Positions 6,942-15,589 of a stretch of DNA of 35,301 nucleotides are shown in pieces. Numbering within the stretch: the first letter of the stretch is position 1; each line of letters begins with the position of its first letter. The notes beneath the pieces are model-generated. The model made no database searches and was not told the origin of the DNA. It saw only the letters and a list, made by a program, of their open reading frames with translations. The stretch is from Candidatus Fermentibacterota bacterium. Lineage in GTDB: Bacteria > JAFGKV01. The position numbers were made by a program, and so were the translations under genes. The stretch spans positions 1 to 35,301 of the forward strand of contig JAUXFG010000026.1 in NCBI GenBank assembly GCA_030620115.1, read 5' to 3'.

Positions 6942-8659
6942 ACTCGTCGAACAAGGAACTCGACTTCTACCGCCGACAGACCGATGAATTGGGTGCACAC
7001 GTGCTCCGCCTTCAGGAAGAACTCACCAGGGTTCGCAGAGAGGAACACCGAAGCCGAGTTGCTGCGGAACTGATTCGCGAGGGCTACCTTCTCGTGAATG
7101 CGCATGCAAGCGAGTCCGGGATAGCAACCCGGCTCCTTGAGATAACAATGCCGATTTTCAACGCGCAACGCGCCGCCATTTTCCGCTACCTGCCGGGCGA
7201 GGAAACCATGACGTTCCGTTATGGTCTCGGATTTGACGAGAGCGTCTCAGAATCTTTCACTGTTTCTCCGCCGATTCCCGACTTTGCTTTCAAGAGTTCT
7301 TCCTCTTCGTCAACTCCCTTTGCACGCGCCCTCGAAGAGCAACTTGCAACGCCTTTCTTCTTATGGGCCAATGACGAGCGAACGAATACCGGGTTATTCA
7401 TCGGCAGCACTCTTGATGACCGTCGTGTGCAATTGCCCTTCCGAATACAGGATCGAGACGTGGTGGAAGGTGCGTTGGGCGTGTTCGTGGAAGTCTTGGA
7501 GCGGAGGCGACTCGAGGATGAGATACTCAAGGCAAGCAAGCTGGAGACAGTAGGCTTGCTGGCCGGTGGGATTGCCCACGACTTCAATAATCTGCTCACC
7601 GCCACCTTGGGGAACCTGACTCTAGCGCGCATCTATGGGGCTGAAAATGAACGGATCAGCATGAGACTCACCGAAGCCGAGAAGGCCATCGATCGTGCGA
7701 GGGCTCTCACTTCCCAGCTGCTCACCTTTTCCAAGGGCGGCGCGCCAATAAGGAAGGCAATGTCAATCAATCAGCTCCTTCGGGAATGGGCGGCATTCGC
7801 ACTGCACGGATCCAATGTCCGCTGCCGGTATGGAATTGCTGAAGATCTCTGGTCAGTCGAAATCGACAGCGGACAGATCGGTCAGGTCATGCACAATCTC
7901 GTCATCAATGCCGACCAAGCCATGCCTGAGGGGGGCAAACTCTCCATCGAAGCGAAAAATTATGTAGTGGGGCCTGAAGACAAGATGCCACTCGAGAATG
8001 GCCGCTATGTCCACATCACGACTCGTGACCATGGCGTAGGCATCCCCCAGCATCTCCTGAGCAAGATCTTTGACCCCTTCTTTACCACGAAACAGAAAGG
8101 AAGCGGTCTGGGACTCACGATGTCCTATGCCATCATAAAAAACCACGAAGGCCTCCTTTCCGTGGAATCGGAGATGGGAAAAGGAACCGTATTCCACATA
8201 TACCTCCCGGCTTCCTCCATTACCAAGCCCGAAAAACGCGGCAAGAGAGAGCAGCTCATTTCCGGGAAAGGCCGAGTTCTCATAATGGACGACGAGGAGA
8301 CCGTGCGAGCCGTGGCCAAAGACATGCTTGAGTTCCTGGGCTACCATGCTGTGCTTTCCAGCAGCGGAGAAGAAGCCATTGAGAAGTTCGTCAAGGCAAA
8401 GGCGCTTGGCGAACCATATGACGCCCTGATTCTCGATCTCACCGTGCCGGGCGAGATGGGTGGGAAGGAGGTAATCGCCAAGCTTCGCGAGATCGACCCA
8501 CACGTGAGAGCCGTGGTGTCAAGCGGCTATTCCGCCGATCCGGTGATGGCGGAATACCAGCGATACGGCTTTGCCGCCGTGATCCCCAAGCCCTACCAGC
8601 TCAGCACCCTCAGCCACGTAATGGACAAGGTGGTACGCCATCGGGAACCCATAGAATAG
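6938..8659 (+). CDS. Soluble hybrid histidine kinase (GAF-like, HisKA, HATPase, REC)
   Basis: 573 aa. A short coiled coil (about 6-40), a GAF-like region (about 41-185, MPIFNAQRAAIFRYLPGEE), an H-box with AGGIAHDFNN (phosphoacceptor His214), an N-box HNLVINADQAMP (Asn320), G-boxes DHGVGIP and GSGLGLTMSYAI, and a receiver domain from about 445 with acidic pocket MDDEE, phosphoacceptor Asp500 (LILDLTVPG) and Lys551 (IPKPY). No membrane segment, so it likely reads a cytoplasmic signal, presumably through the coupled FIST protein. The H-box and trailing REC are typical of hybrid kinases. No separate output regulator with a DNA-binding domain lies nearby; the partner must be elsewhere. Confidence 0.95.
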   Translation: MNSSNKELDFYRRQTDELGAHVLRLQEELTRVRREEHRSRVAAELIREGYLLVNAHASESGIATRLLEITMPIFNAQRAAIFRYLPGEETMTFRYGLGFDESVSESFTVSPPIPDFAFKSSSSSSTPFARALEEQLATPFFLWANDERTNTGLFIGSTLDDRRVQLPFRIQDRDVVEGALGVFVEVLERRRLEDEILKASKLETVGLLAGGIAHDFNNLLTATLGNLTLARIYGAENERISMRLTEAEKAIDRARALTSQLLTFSKGGAPIRKAMSINQLLREWAAFALHGSNVRCRYGIAEDLWSVEIDSGQIGQVMHNLVINADQAMPEGGKLSIEAKNYVVGPEDKMPLENGRYVHITTRDHGVGIPQHLLSKIFDPFFTTKQKGSGLGLTMSYAIIKNHEGLLSVESEMGKGTVFHIYLPASSITKPEKRGKREQLISGKGRVLIMDDEETVRAVAKDMLEFLGYHAVLSSSGEEAIEKFVKAKALGEPYDALILDLTVPGEMGGKEVIAKLREIDPHVRAVVSSGYSADPVMAEYQRYGFAAVIPKPYQLSTLSHVMDKVVRHREPIE

Positions 8660-8789
8660 AGGTAACCGTCGCGAAACGGAGAAGATGGTTGAGGCTGCGA
8701 GGCTTGCGACCGAGGACGACGCAGGCGTATTCTCTGCGATACGCCGAGGAGGAGAAGGAAGCGTAACGAAGCAGGCGCTTCCAGATGCG

Positions 8790-8840
8790 GCGTTGCAGTC
8801 CCGCGTCGGACGCGGGATTGGTGAGGAGTTCGGGGTAGGA
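8790..8840. repeat. Palindromic repeat TCCCGCGTCNGACGCGGGA, copy 1
   Basis: The core palindrome is at 8799-8817 (TCCCGCGTCGGACGCGGGA), followed by the family tail ATTGGTGAGGAGTTCGGG. Further cores lie at 10343, 15611, 15678, 19060 and 19321. It lies in the leader just upstream of the radical SAM gene, so it is probably transcribed with it if that gene shares the kinase transcript. The 190-bp spacer 8660-8850 contains no gene. Confidence 0.85.
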
Positions 8841-8850
8841 CTGAGGAAAC

Positions 8851-10302
8851 ATGCAGGCACGAGTCGCCTATATCCATCCCAGCCCCCATGGAGGGGTCCC
8901 AGGTTCACACATCCCACTGGATGCGTTTCAGAATCAGCCCGCCGGCATTGTGGGCGCCCTGAACCTCATGCGCAAACAAGGCGTGGACCTCTGCGGAGTG
9001 AATGAGGCCGTGGAGCGGAGAATCGACTCCGGCTTCTCGCTGGAAAAATGGCTCTCCGATCATAGACCCAACATGGTTCTCATCGAGCTGCACTGGTACG
9101 TCCACACCCACGGTGCATTGGCCGCGGCGAGAACCGCCAAGGAGATGCTTCCGGATAGCCTTGTGGTCCTCGGGGGCCTCACCGCCAGCTCATTCCCTCA
9201 AGAGATTCTCAGCCGATTTCCTCACGTGGATACGATCATCGCAGGAGAGGCCGAATATCCGCTTCAGTTATTGGCAACACGTCTAGTGACCGGAGCCGGG
9301 GATCTGGCTCGTTTTCCGAATCTCTGGACGCGGGGGCCAGACGACGAATTGCGCCCTCCAACCCTAAGATGGGTCGCAAATTCGCTTGATGAGATAGATG
9401 AGGTAGAGATGTCTTGGTTGGAGAACCTCACAGAATTCGAAAAATCAGACTTCCCCTATCGTAATCGTTGGCTTCTTGTGGGGCGTGGTTGTGCCAATGC
9501 CTGTTTCTTCTGTGGGGGCTCAGCCCCATCGTTGGCCAAGATCTGGGGGCGAGAGCATGTGCTCGTGCGGTCTCCCGAGAAGGTTGCCGCCGACGTGATT
9601 CGTCTCGCTCGTTCAGGAGTTCAGGCGGTTCATCTCACCCACGACCTTCTTTCACTGGGAAGGGGCTTCTGGGCGCCCTTCTTCCGGAAGATCACCGAAT
9701 CCGGCGTCAGTGTGGGATTGGGAAACGAGTCATGGGGTCCACTGCCGGACCGCGAGTTCCTCGACGCATGGGCTTCAACGTTTGACGTCAGCACGTCATA
9801 CATCGCGCTCTCCACGACCTCGGCCTGGTCAGGGTTGCGGAAGTTCGCCTCACGGGGCAAAGACGACGAACGTCTGCTTGCCGTACTCGCCGACCTCGCC
9901 GCGCGTGGATTCCCCTTGCACATGTTCTTTCTTCTCAACATCCCGGGCGAGACCGCTGAAACGCTCCAACGAACTATAGATCTGGCGTGGGCGGTGGTGG
10001 ACAGCTACCCCAAAAACCTTCTACGCATTGAAGCACAAACCGCGTCAATCGACCCTTTCAGCCCTGCGGCTCTGGGACGGACTCCACAGGTCCGCTTTGC
10101 TCGACCATCGTTCGACGACTACCTTGCCGTTTCCCACGGCGCCCATGTACCCGCGTTGAACTGGCCCATCCACACCGGAGAAATCGATCCTGGTTGCGCC
10201 ATCCCAGTGCCCAGAGCACACCCAAAAGACGTGATGGCCCTCGGCAGCAGATGCCCATCCCTCATTCACCGCTGGAAGGAGCTCCTGAAACCTTCTGAAT
10301 AA
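8851..10302 (+). CDS. B12-binding-domain radical SAM protein
   Basis: 483 aa. The N-terminal ~150 residues look like a cobalamin-binding (Rossmann-type) domain with ELHWYVHTHGAL and VVLGGLTASSFPQEI, then TIIAGEAEYPL. The radical SAM core carries the 4Fe-4S motif as GRGCANACFFCGG (Cys214, Cys218, Cys221, CX3CX2C). The C-terminal part, with FPLHMFFLLNIPGETAETL, matches the usual SAM-barrel glycine-rich strand region of this class. Such proteins catalyse methylations, rearrangements or methylthiolations; the substrate cannot be read from sequence. The ATG at 8851 follows CTGAGGAAAC. The neighbours give no pathway context. Confidence 0.9.
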   Translation: MQARVAYIHPSPHGGVPGSHIPLDAFQNQPAGIVGALNLMRKQGVDLCGVNEAVERRIDSGFSLEKWLSDHRPNMVLIELHWYVHTHGALAAARTAKEMLPDSLVVLGGLTASSFPQEILSRFPHVDTIIAGEAEYPLQLLATRLVTGAGDLARFPNLWTRGPDDELRPPTLRWVANSLDEIDEVEMSWLENLTEFEKSDFPYRNRWLLVGRGCANACFFCGGSAPSLAKIWGREHVLVRSPEKVAADVIRLARSGVQAVHLTHDLLSLGRGFWAPFFRKITESGVSVGLGNESWGPLPDREFLDAWASTFDVSTSYIALSTTSAWSGLRKFASRGKDDERLLAVLADLAARGFPLHMFFLLNIPGETAETLQRTIDLAWAVVDSYPKNLLRIEAQTASIDPFSPAALGRTPQVRFARPSFDDYLAVSHGAHVPALNWPIHTGEIDPGCAIPVPRAHPKDVMALGSRCPSLIHRWKELLKPSE

Positions 10303-10342
10303 CCCACATATTTCAGAAGCTTCCCAAGAACTTCGTCCCGAA

Positions 10343-10361
10343 TCCCGCGGCGGACGCGGGA
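10343..10361. repeat. Palindromic repeat, copy 2
   Basis: TCCCGCGGCGGACGCGGGA core followed by TGAGAAATACGGGCTA, the same tail as other family members. It separates the radical SAM gene from the TetR operon and could serve as a transcript-end hairpin. Confidence 0.85.
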
Positions 10362-10417
10362 TGAGAAATACGGGCTAGAACGCTTGCATCCGAATAGGCC
10401 ATATTCCCGATTCGCCC

Positions 10418-10446
10418 TTGACTCAGGGTACAAGATTGATTATCTT
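10418..10446 (+). promoter_or_regulatory. Sigma70 promoter of the TetR-RND operon
   Basis: TTGACT, exactly 17 nt, TATCTT, directly abutting the palindromic operator at 10447. The spacing and position 28 bp upstream of the TetR start codon fit an autoregulated promoter. Confidence 0.7.
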
Positions 10447-10462
10447 GTGAATAGTTATTCAC
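10447..10462. promoter_or_regulatory. TetR operator O1 (GTGAATA-GT-TATTCAC)
   Basis: A perfect 7-bp inverted repeat with a 2-bp centre, lying at the expected transcription start and just before the GGAGG of the TetR gene. A second site with the same GTGAA-N6-TTCAC geometry precedes the transporter gene at 11097. Probable binding site of the adjacent TetR protein; inferred, not tested. Confidence 0.7.
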
Positions 10463-10474
10463 TTGGAGGCCAAG

Positions 10475-11074
10475 ATGGCAACTCAAAGAATGCATACCGA
10501 GGCGCGGCGGGAGCAGATCGCCCGAGCAGCCCTCGATCTTTTGATTTCGCGTGGTATCGAGGAATTCAATATCACCGACCTCGGAGAGAGTGTCGGATTG
10601 GTTCCTTCGGCGATCTACCGCCATTTCCGTGGGAAGGAGGAAGTCCTCAACGCGGCGTTGGATGTCTTCCGGGATAAGCTCTTTGGCCTGGTGGAAGTCG
10701 CGCGCGACGAGGCCGACAACCCTCTCGAAACCCTCGAGGTCTTGCTCTCTCATCACGCCAAGCTGATTGCAAAGGGAAAGTTTATGCCGCATGTCATGTT
10801 GTCTTCAGATATGGCGAGCGACCAGACGTCCCGGCGCGCAAAGATCCTGCGTATTCTCGCGGGTTACCTGCGAAAAATCGAGGCAATCGTGCGAGAAGGC
10901 CAGAAGGAGGGTGTCATTCGGCAGGATGCTGATCCGCAAACGATTGCGCTTCTGTTCATAGGCATGATTCAGCCGGCCGCTCTCCTTCGTCATGCCGAGG
11001 GCGTGAACCTGGATATCAGCGCGCATGTGGCCAGGGTCTGGAAGCTTTTCAACAAGGCTATAGCAAGTGAATAG
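10475..11074 (+). CDS. TetR/AcrR-family transcriptional regulator
   Basis: 199 aa from the ATG at 10475, which has GGAGG five bases upstream; the ORF-track start at 10463 is a TTG inside that ribosome-binding site. The N-terminal TetR helix-turn-helix is clear: RREQIARAALDLLISRGIEE then ITDLGESVGLVPSAIYRHFRGKEEVL (about residues 11-55). The C-terminal ligand domain is divergent, as usual. It heads a co-directional cluster with an RND transporter, a LolA-like protein and an outer-membrane protein, and palindromic GTGAA/TTCAC sites flank it. It therefore most likely represses its own operon and is released by a lipid-like or hydrophobic ligand. The ligand is inferred from the neighbours only. 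Confidence 0.95.
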   Translation: MATQRMHTEARREQIARAALDLLISRGIEEFNITDLGESVGLVPSAIYRHFRGKEEVLNAALDVFRDKLFGLVEVARDEADNPLETLEVLLSHHAKLIAKGKFMPHVMLSSDMASDQTSRRAKILRILAGYLRKIEAIVREGQKEGVIRQDADPQTIALLFIGMIQPAALLRHAEGVNLDISAHVARVWKLFNKAIASE

Positions 11075-11112
11075 ATCGCATTTTTTTCACAACAAAGTGA
11101 ATTGGCTTTCAC
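11067..11112. promoter_or_regulatory. Second TetR operator region (O2)
   Basis: GTGAATTGGCTTTCAC at 11097-11112 repeats the 16-bp GTGAA-N6-TTCAC geometry of O1. A GTGAATAG half-site at 11067 (overlapping the TetR stop) and a lone TTCAC at 11086 extend the cluster, with 11-bp steps from 11086 onward. It ends two bases before the AAGGAG of the transporter gene, so a bound regulator here could block elongation or translation of the downstream genes separately from TetR itself. Confidence 0.6.
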
Positions 11113-11124
11113 AAAGGAGATAAG

Positions 11125-13458
11125 ATGCAGAGATTATTGACCGCCATGTCGACTCGTCCCTGGATCGTGTTTGCGCTCGTCTTCCTTATTTCCATTGCTT
11201 CGCTGATCGCCATCAGGGGTGACATACGGCTCGAAACGGACTTGGATGAGTATATGCCGAAGGACCACCCGGCCTTCGTCTACAGCGACCAGGCCGAGGA
11301 ATGGTTCGATATCAAGGATGGCATCATCGTTGCCATCGAGAATCCCGAGGGGATTTACAATTCCAGGACTTTGCGCAAGATCAAGGATCTGAGTCGTGAA
11401 CTGCAGAAGCACGACCTCATCGAACGCAGCGACGTGACCTCTCTCTACTCGGCCGATAACATCAGCGGTTCCGAAGATGGATTGGATGTTCGGCCTTTCT
11501 ACCGTAAGGTCCCTGAAACGATTGGCGATCTCGAGGCCCTCCGATTGAAAGTCCACCGCAACGGGATGGTGAACGGCAGGCTCGTTTCCGAAGATGAGAC
11601 TGTTGCTCTGGTTATCGCGAGGCTCGCTGACGGCGTTTTTACGCAGACCTTCTATCACGAGATCAAGGAACTCGTTGCCTCTTACGAAGGTCCTGAAAAA
11701 CTCCATGTGGCGGGCAGACCCATCGTTGAGGGTACTATGGCCTATCTCGCCCCCAAGGACATGAAGCGTATGGTTCCCCTCGTCCTGCTCATCATCATCG
11801 TGGTTCTGATGCTGGTGCTTCGAAGCTTCAGGAGCACCATCTTCACGCTGTTGGTCGTGGTTCTCAGTACACTCTGGACTTTTGGATTGATGGCGACCTT
11901 GCGTATACCGGTCTACGCCGTCACGACCATGATCCCGGTCATGCTGATCGCGATTGGAGTCGCCGACGGAATCCATCTCTATAGTCACCTGAAACTCTAT
12001 CGCCAAGCCACCCCTTTGACCGACACCCGCGATGCCGTCTCCGATTTGATTCGTAGCATGTGGAAGCCCGTGGTTATGACCTCAGTGACGACGGCGATCG
12101 GTTTTGTCTCGCTTCTGACTTCCGAGGTCTACCCGATCAAGTATTTTGGGCTTTTCACCGCTTTCGGCGTATTGACCGCCATGCTCCTCTCCCTCGTCTT
12201 GGTACCTGCCGGCATCGTGGCCTTTGGGGAGTCGAAGAAAAAGGCTACGCGGCGCGGGGATGGGTCCGGCGATTCCCTTGCCCGGTTCTCTCTATTCGTG
12301 TTGTCACATCGCCGCCCGGTCATCCTGGCCACGGTGATTCTGATCGCCATATCCACAGTCGGCGCCAGCAAGGTTTGGATCAACTCCAGCTTCCTCGAGA
12401 AGTTCGAGCAAAACAGTGACATCGTGCTCACCGACAAGTTCATCAACGAGCACTTCGGCGGCACCTCAACGCTGAATGTCATTTTAGAGGCCGACCATGA
12501 TGGCGCCTTCAAGGATCCCGAAGTGCTGCGCACCATGGATGAAATGAAATCAGCCTGCGAAAACCTGGAGATCGTTGGCGATAGCTTCGGTCTCTCGGAT
12601 TACCTGCGACAGATCAACAAGGCGATGCACGCGGACGACGATGTTTTTGATGCTATCCCGGATTCTAGGGAATTGGTGGCGCAGTATCTTCTTCTCTACG
12701 AAATGTCGGGCGATCCCGAAACCCTGTGGGAAACCGTTGATTTCGATTTCGCAAGGTCGAACGTGACGCTACAGCTCAAAGGTGACGACTCGAAGACCAT
12801 CAATCGTGCCATAACAATCGTCGAGGGCTACAAACCGCTCTTCGAAAAGCAGGGTATCGAAGTCAATTACGCCGGCTCCGGCTACAAGAGCTTGATCTTC
12901 ACGGATCTGATTCTGAAAGGCCAGATCACCAGCCTGCTTCTGTCTCTTGGGATCATCATCCTCCTCTTGGCCTTGATGTTCAAACAGTTCTTGGTGGGGC
13001 TGATCGGCGTGATCCCCATCGCCGTCACCGCTGTCGTCAACTTCGGAATCATGGGTCTCCTGGGGATTCCTCTCAGCACGACAACTGCTCTTATCTCGAG
13101 CATCGCCATCGGCGTCGGGATTGACTACGCAGTTCACTTCATTGAGCGTTATAGAATCTACGCCCGAGAAACCGGCGATATGAAAAAAACCATCCAGAAA
13201 ACCATGGCCCATTCTGGAAGGGCGATCATGTTCAACGCGGCTGTAGTGATCGCGGGGTTCCTCGTGCTTCTCTTCTCCGCCTTCCCTCCCAACCGAGCGC
13301 TGGGGGCCCTCGTCTCTTTCAACATGTTCATGAGTTTCCTGGGCACGATCACCATCATGCTCGTGGTCATGACCATGACGAGAATCCACTTCAGAAATCG
13401 ATACTCAGGCCAAATCCTTGATCAAATCTTGGGATTTGCAGAAGAAAAGGAAGATTGA
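11125..13458 (+). CDS. RND/MMPL-family transporter
   Basis: 777 aa, two-fold repeated RND topology: TM1 (about 12-31), a periplasmic loop, a TM2-6 bundle (about 215-365), TM7 (about 395-415), a second periplasmic loop and TM8-12 (about 600-770). The MMPL-type signatures GVADGIHLYSHLKLYR and GVGIDYAVHFIERYR fall in the TM4/TM10 regions, as in the COG1033 lipid-exporter-like RND proteins (relatives of HpnN and MmpL). Proton-motive-force-driven movement of a hydrophobic substrate across or out of the inner membrane is the family role. Followed after one base by a LolA-like gene and then an outer-membrane protein, so it probably hands substrate to the outer membrane. SD AAGGAG is five bases from the ATG. 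Confidence 0.94.
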   Translation: MQRLLTAMSTRPWIVFALVFLISIASLIAIRGDIRLETDLDEYMPKDHPAFVYSDQAEEWFDIKDGIIVAIENPEGIYNSRTLRKIKDLSRELQKHDLIERSDVTSLYSADNISGSEDGLDVRPFYRKVPETIGDLEALRLKVHRNGMVNGRLVSEDETVALVIARLADGVFTQTFYHEIKELVASYEGPEKLHVAGRPIVEGTMAYLAPKDMKRMVPLVLLIIIVVLMLVLRSFRSTIFTLLVVVLSTLWTFGLMATLRIPVYAVTTMIPVMLIAIGVADGIHLYSHLKLYRQATPLTDTRDAVSDLIRSMWKPVVMTSVTTAIGFVSLLTSEVYPIKYFGLFTAFGVLTAMLLSLVLVPAGIVAFGESKKKATRRGDGSGDSLARFSLFVLSHRRPVILATVILIAISTVGASKVWINSSFLEKFEQNSDIVLTDKFINEHFGGTSTLNVILEADHDGAFKDPEVLRTMDEMKSACENLEIVGDSFGLSDYLRQINKAMHADDDVFDAIPDSRELVAQYLLLYEMSGDPETLWETVDFDFARSNVTLQLKGDDSKTINRAITIVEGYKPLFEKQGIEVNYAGSGYKSLIFTDLILKGQITSLLLSLGIIILLLALMFKQFLVGLIGVIPIAVTAVVNFGIMGLLGIPLSTTTALISSIAIGVGIDYAVHFIERYRIYARETGDMKKTIQKTMAHSGRAIMFNAAVVIAGFLVLLFSAFPPNRALGALVSFNMFMSFLGTITIMLVVMTMTRIHFRNRYSGQILDQILGFAEEKED

Positions 13459-13459
13459 A

Positions 13460-14239
13460 ATGAACAAGCACCTTGTAATCTTTGCCGTACTCCTGGTCCT
13501 TCTTGCCATCCCGCTCCTGGCCGCGGAACCCACGGGGCTCGAGTTGGTCGAGAATGTTTATGACAGGCCCGAAGGCGAGGGCATGCAGTCCAACCTTAAA
13601 ATGATCCTCATCAACTCCAGAGGCAGCCAGCGCATCCGCGAGATTCGCCAGTTCCGCAAGACCTTCGAAAACCTGGAGAAGAAGGTCATGTACTTCCGCT
13701 CCCCCGCGGACGTCCGAAACACGTCTTTCATGAGCTGGGACTATGACGAAGCCGGCAGGAACGACGACCAGTGGATCTATCTTCCCGCGCTGAATAAAGT
13801 GAAGAGAATCTCCAGCGACAGCAAGGGAGACTACTTCATGGGATCTGACTTCACCTACGATGACCTGGGCGATCGGCATCCGGGCAGTGATGTCCACAAG
13901 GTAATCGGCCAAGAAGAGCTGAGCGGAGAGCTCTGTTTCGTAGTCGAGAGCCTTCCAAGGGAAGATGATTACATCTATTCCAGGACGGTCAGCTGGATCG
14001 TCGAGGGAAAGTGGTTTGCGCTGAAAAAGGATTTTTACGATGAAGATGGCGAGCTATTAAAAACCCTCAGCGTCGAGAATTATGAAAACATCGATGGCTA
14101 CTGGATCGTGACAGGATCGACAATGTTCAACCTGCAAAGAGACCACAAAACCATCATGACCCTTGACGAAGTAGAACTAGATCAAGACATATCGAGCAGC
14201 ATGTTCTCCGAAAGGATGATGGCAAGGGGTCTCAAATGA
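13460..14239 (+). CDS. LolA-like outer-membrane lipoprotein-sorting protein
   Basis: 259 aa from the ATG at 13460 (one base after the transporter stop, with AAGGAAG upstream); the track start at 13418 lies inside the transporter gene. It begins with a cleavable signal peptide (MNKHLVIFAVLLVLLAIPLLA). The body has the LolA/LolB-like fold pattern of the COG-type 'outer membrane lipoprotein-sorting protein' family, including MYFRSPADVRNTSFM, WIYLPALNKVKRISS and MGSDFTYDDL. It would act in the periplasm, carrying or binding a hydrophobic cargo. It shares a 4-base ATGA overlap with the next gene. The combination RND + LolA-like + DUF1302-like barrel recurs in Gram-negative bacteria, supporting a joint trafficking role. 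Confidence 0.9.
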   Translation: MNKHLVIFAVLLVLLAIPLLAAEPTGLELVENVYDRPEGEGMQSNLKMILINSRGSQRIREIRQFRKTFENLEKKVMYFRSPADVRNTSFMSWDYDEAGRNDDQWIYLPALNKVKRISSDSKGDYFMGSDFTYDDLGDRHPGSDVHKVIGQEELSGELCFVVESLPREDDYIYSRTVSWIVEGKWFALKKDFYDEDGELLKTLSVENYENIDGYWIVTGSTMFNLQRDHKTIMTLDEVELDQDISSSMFSERMMARGLK

Positions 14240-15471
14240 GACGTCTAATCCTCCTTCTTGCATTGATTTCGGTGAATCTCGTAGCGCTTCCAGCGCTTGC
14301 CAAAGCGCCGCGGATCGGTGGTTATCTCCGTCAACACACTTCGGTACTGCTGGAAAGTGGCGATTTCGCGTTGATCCAGAACACGTTCAACATCAACGTA
14401 GAGCATTCTCTGGAAGAAGCCGCTTTTCAGGTCGATCCCTACGTCTACCAGACCCCGGGCGAGGACCTCGAGTGGGGGCTTCGCCGGGCCTATATCGACC
14501 TGTACTGGAGCAGTATCGATCTTCGAATCGGCAGGCAACAAATCGTATGGGGCAAAGCCGACGGAATGTTCATCACCGACCTGGTCTCCCCCAAGGATCT
14601 GCGTCGGTTCTTGCTGCCGGATTTCGAGGAAATCAGGATAGGGGTCGATGCCGTAAGACTGAACTACTACAGGGCCACCTCTACCCTGGAGCTCGTGTGG
14701 ATTCCAGTATTCACCCCGACTCGTTTCCCTGAGAGCGGTTCCATCTGGGAAAAAACCCACACATTTCCGGTTCCCTCAGCTTTCGACCTTTCATCCAAGG
14801 AGATCGACGAGTCCCTGGAGAACAGCGAGGTTTTCGGAAAATATTCGCTGCTGTCCTCGACAATCGATCTCGAGCTGATGGCGGGCTATGCCTGGAACGA
14901 CGACCCCACGCTTCACCTCGACACCCAGCTCGATCAGGAGACAGAGGAGCTGGATTCCCTGATCGTCCGTCCGGAGCATCATCGCCTCACGGTCGCGGGT
15001 GGGAGTTTCAGCACTCAGTTCGGTGGGTTCGTTCTTCGCGGAGAGGGAGCCTACTACCGGGGAAAACGTTTCGGCACTGAGGATCCCCTGCCGGGAGACG
15101 GCGTGCTGAAGCACGACTCCGTCCACTATCTCTTCGGCATCGATCGTTCTCTTCTTGGACTGAGGATGAGCGCTCAATTCTCCCGGGAGACGATTCTTGA
15201 CTATGTCGATCGCCTGGCAGCGGACCGAAACACTGACGTGATGACATATCTCGTGAGTGACGACTACCTAAACGAGACTCTGCACATCGAGCTATTCTCA
15301 TACATTGGATTGGCCCACGGCGACGCGCTGGTCCGCTCGAAGATCAGCTATGATATGGCGGATGGCTTCGAGGTTCTGTTCGGTGCTGATCTATTCAGTG
15401 GGAAGGACGGCATGTTCGGCGTCTTTCACGAGAACGACTTGGTCTACGCCAAAATCAAGTACAGCTTCTGA
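14236..15471 (+). CDS. DUF1302-like outer-membrane beta-barrel protein
   Basis: 411 aa with signal peptide (MRRLILLLALISVNLVALPALA). Alternating hydrophobic/polar strands run throughout. The characteristic stretch RIGRQQIVWGKADGMF followed by DLVSPKDLRRFLLPDFEEIR resembles DUF1302/porin-like outer-membrane proteins. The last residues (DLVYAKIKYSF) end in Phe, typical of Bam-folded barrels. It is the outer-membrane component of the TetR-RND-LolA-like operon and overlaps the LolA-like stop codon. It could be a channel, a lipid acceptor or a structural partner; the sequence cannot decide. Terminator-like hairpins follow. Confidence 0.85.
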   Translation: MRRLILLLALISVNLVALPALAKAPRIGGYLRQHTSVLLESGDFALIQNTFNINVEHSLEEAAFQVDPYVYQTPGEDLEWGLRRAYIDLYWSSIDLRIGRQQIVWGKADGMFITDLVSPKDLRRFLLPDFEEIRIGVDAVRLNYYRATSTLELVWIPVFTPTRFPESGSIWEKTHTFPVPSAFDLSSKEIDESLENSEVFGKYSLLSSTIDLELMAGYAWNDDPTLHLDTQLDQETEELDSLIVRPEHHRLTVAGGSFSTQFGGFVLRGEGAYYRGKRFGTEDPLPGDGVLKHDSVHYLFGIDRSLLGLRMSAQFSRETILDYVDRLAADRNTDVMTYLVSDDYLNETLHIELFSYIGLAHGDALVRSKISYDMADGFEVLFGADLFSGKDGMFGVFHENDLVYAKIKYSF

Positions 15472-15509
15472 TTCCTATCCCTCGATCCGAGGGAGTTCAT
15501 ACTAGAAGA

Positions 15510-15537
15510 CGAGCCACGCTTGGCGTAGCCCGTTTTT
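15510..15537 (+). terminator. Intrinsic terminator of the TetR-RND operon
   Basis: Imperfect stem CGaGCcACGC / GCGTaGCcCG with a TTG loop (15510-15532) followed by TTTTTCTT, 39 nt after the stop codon of the barrel gene. A smaller hairpin (TCCCTCG-ATC-CGAGGGA, 15478-15494) precedes it without a T-run. Confidence 0.65.
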
Positions 15538-15589
15538 CTTCACTCACTTGTCACTCGACCCCTCTGGCCGAGCAAGACCCATCGGTAGG

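Noticed and set aside
11134-12006. 290-aa minus-strand ORF in the RND transporter (and 12769-13389)
   Set aside because: His/Asp-rich antisense frames of membrane-protein codons, a common artefact.
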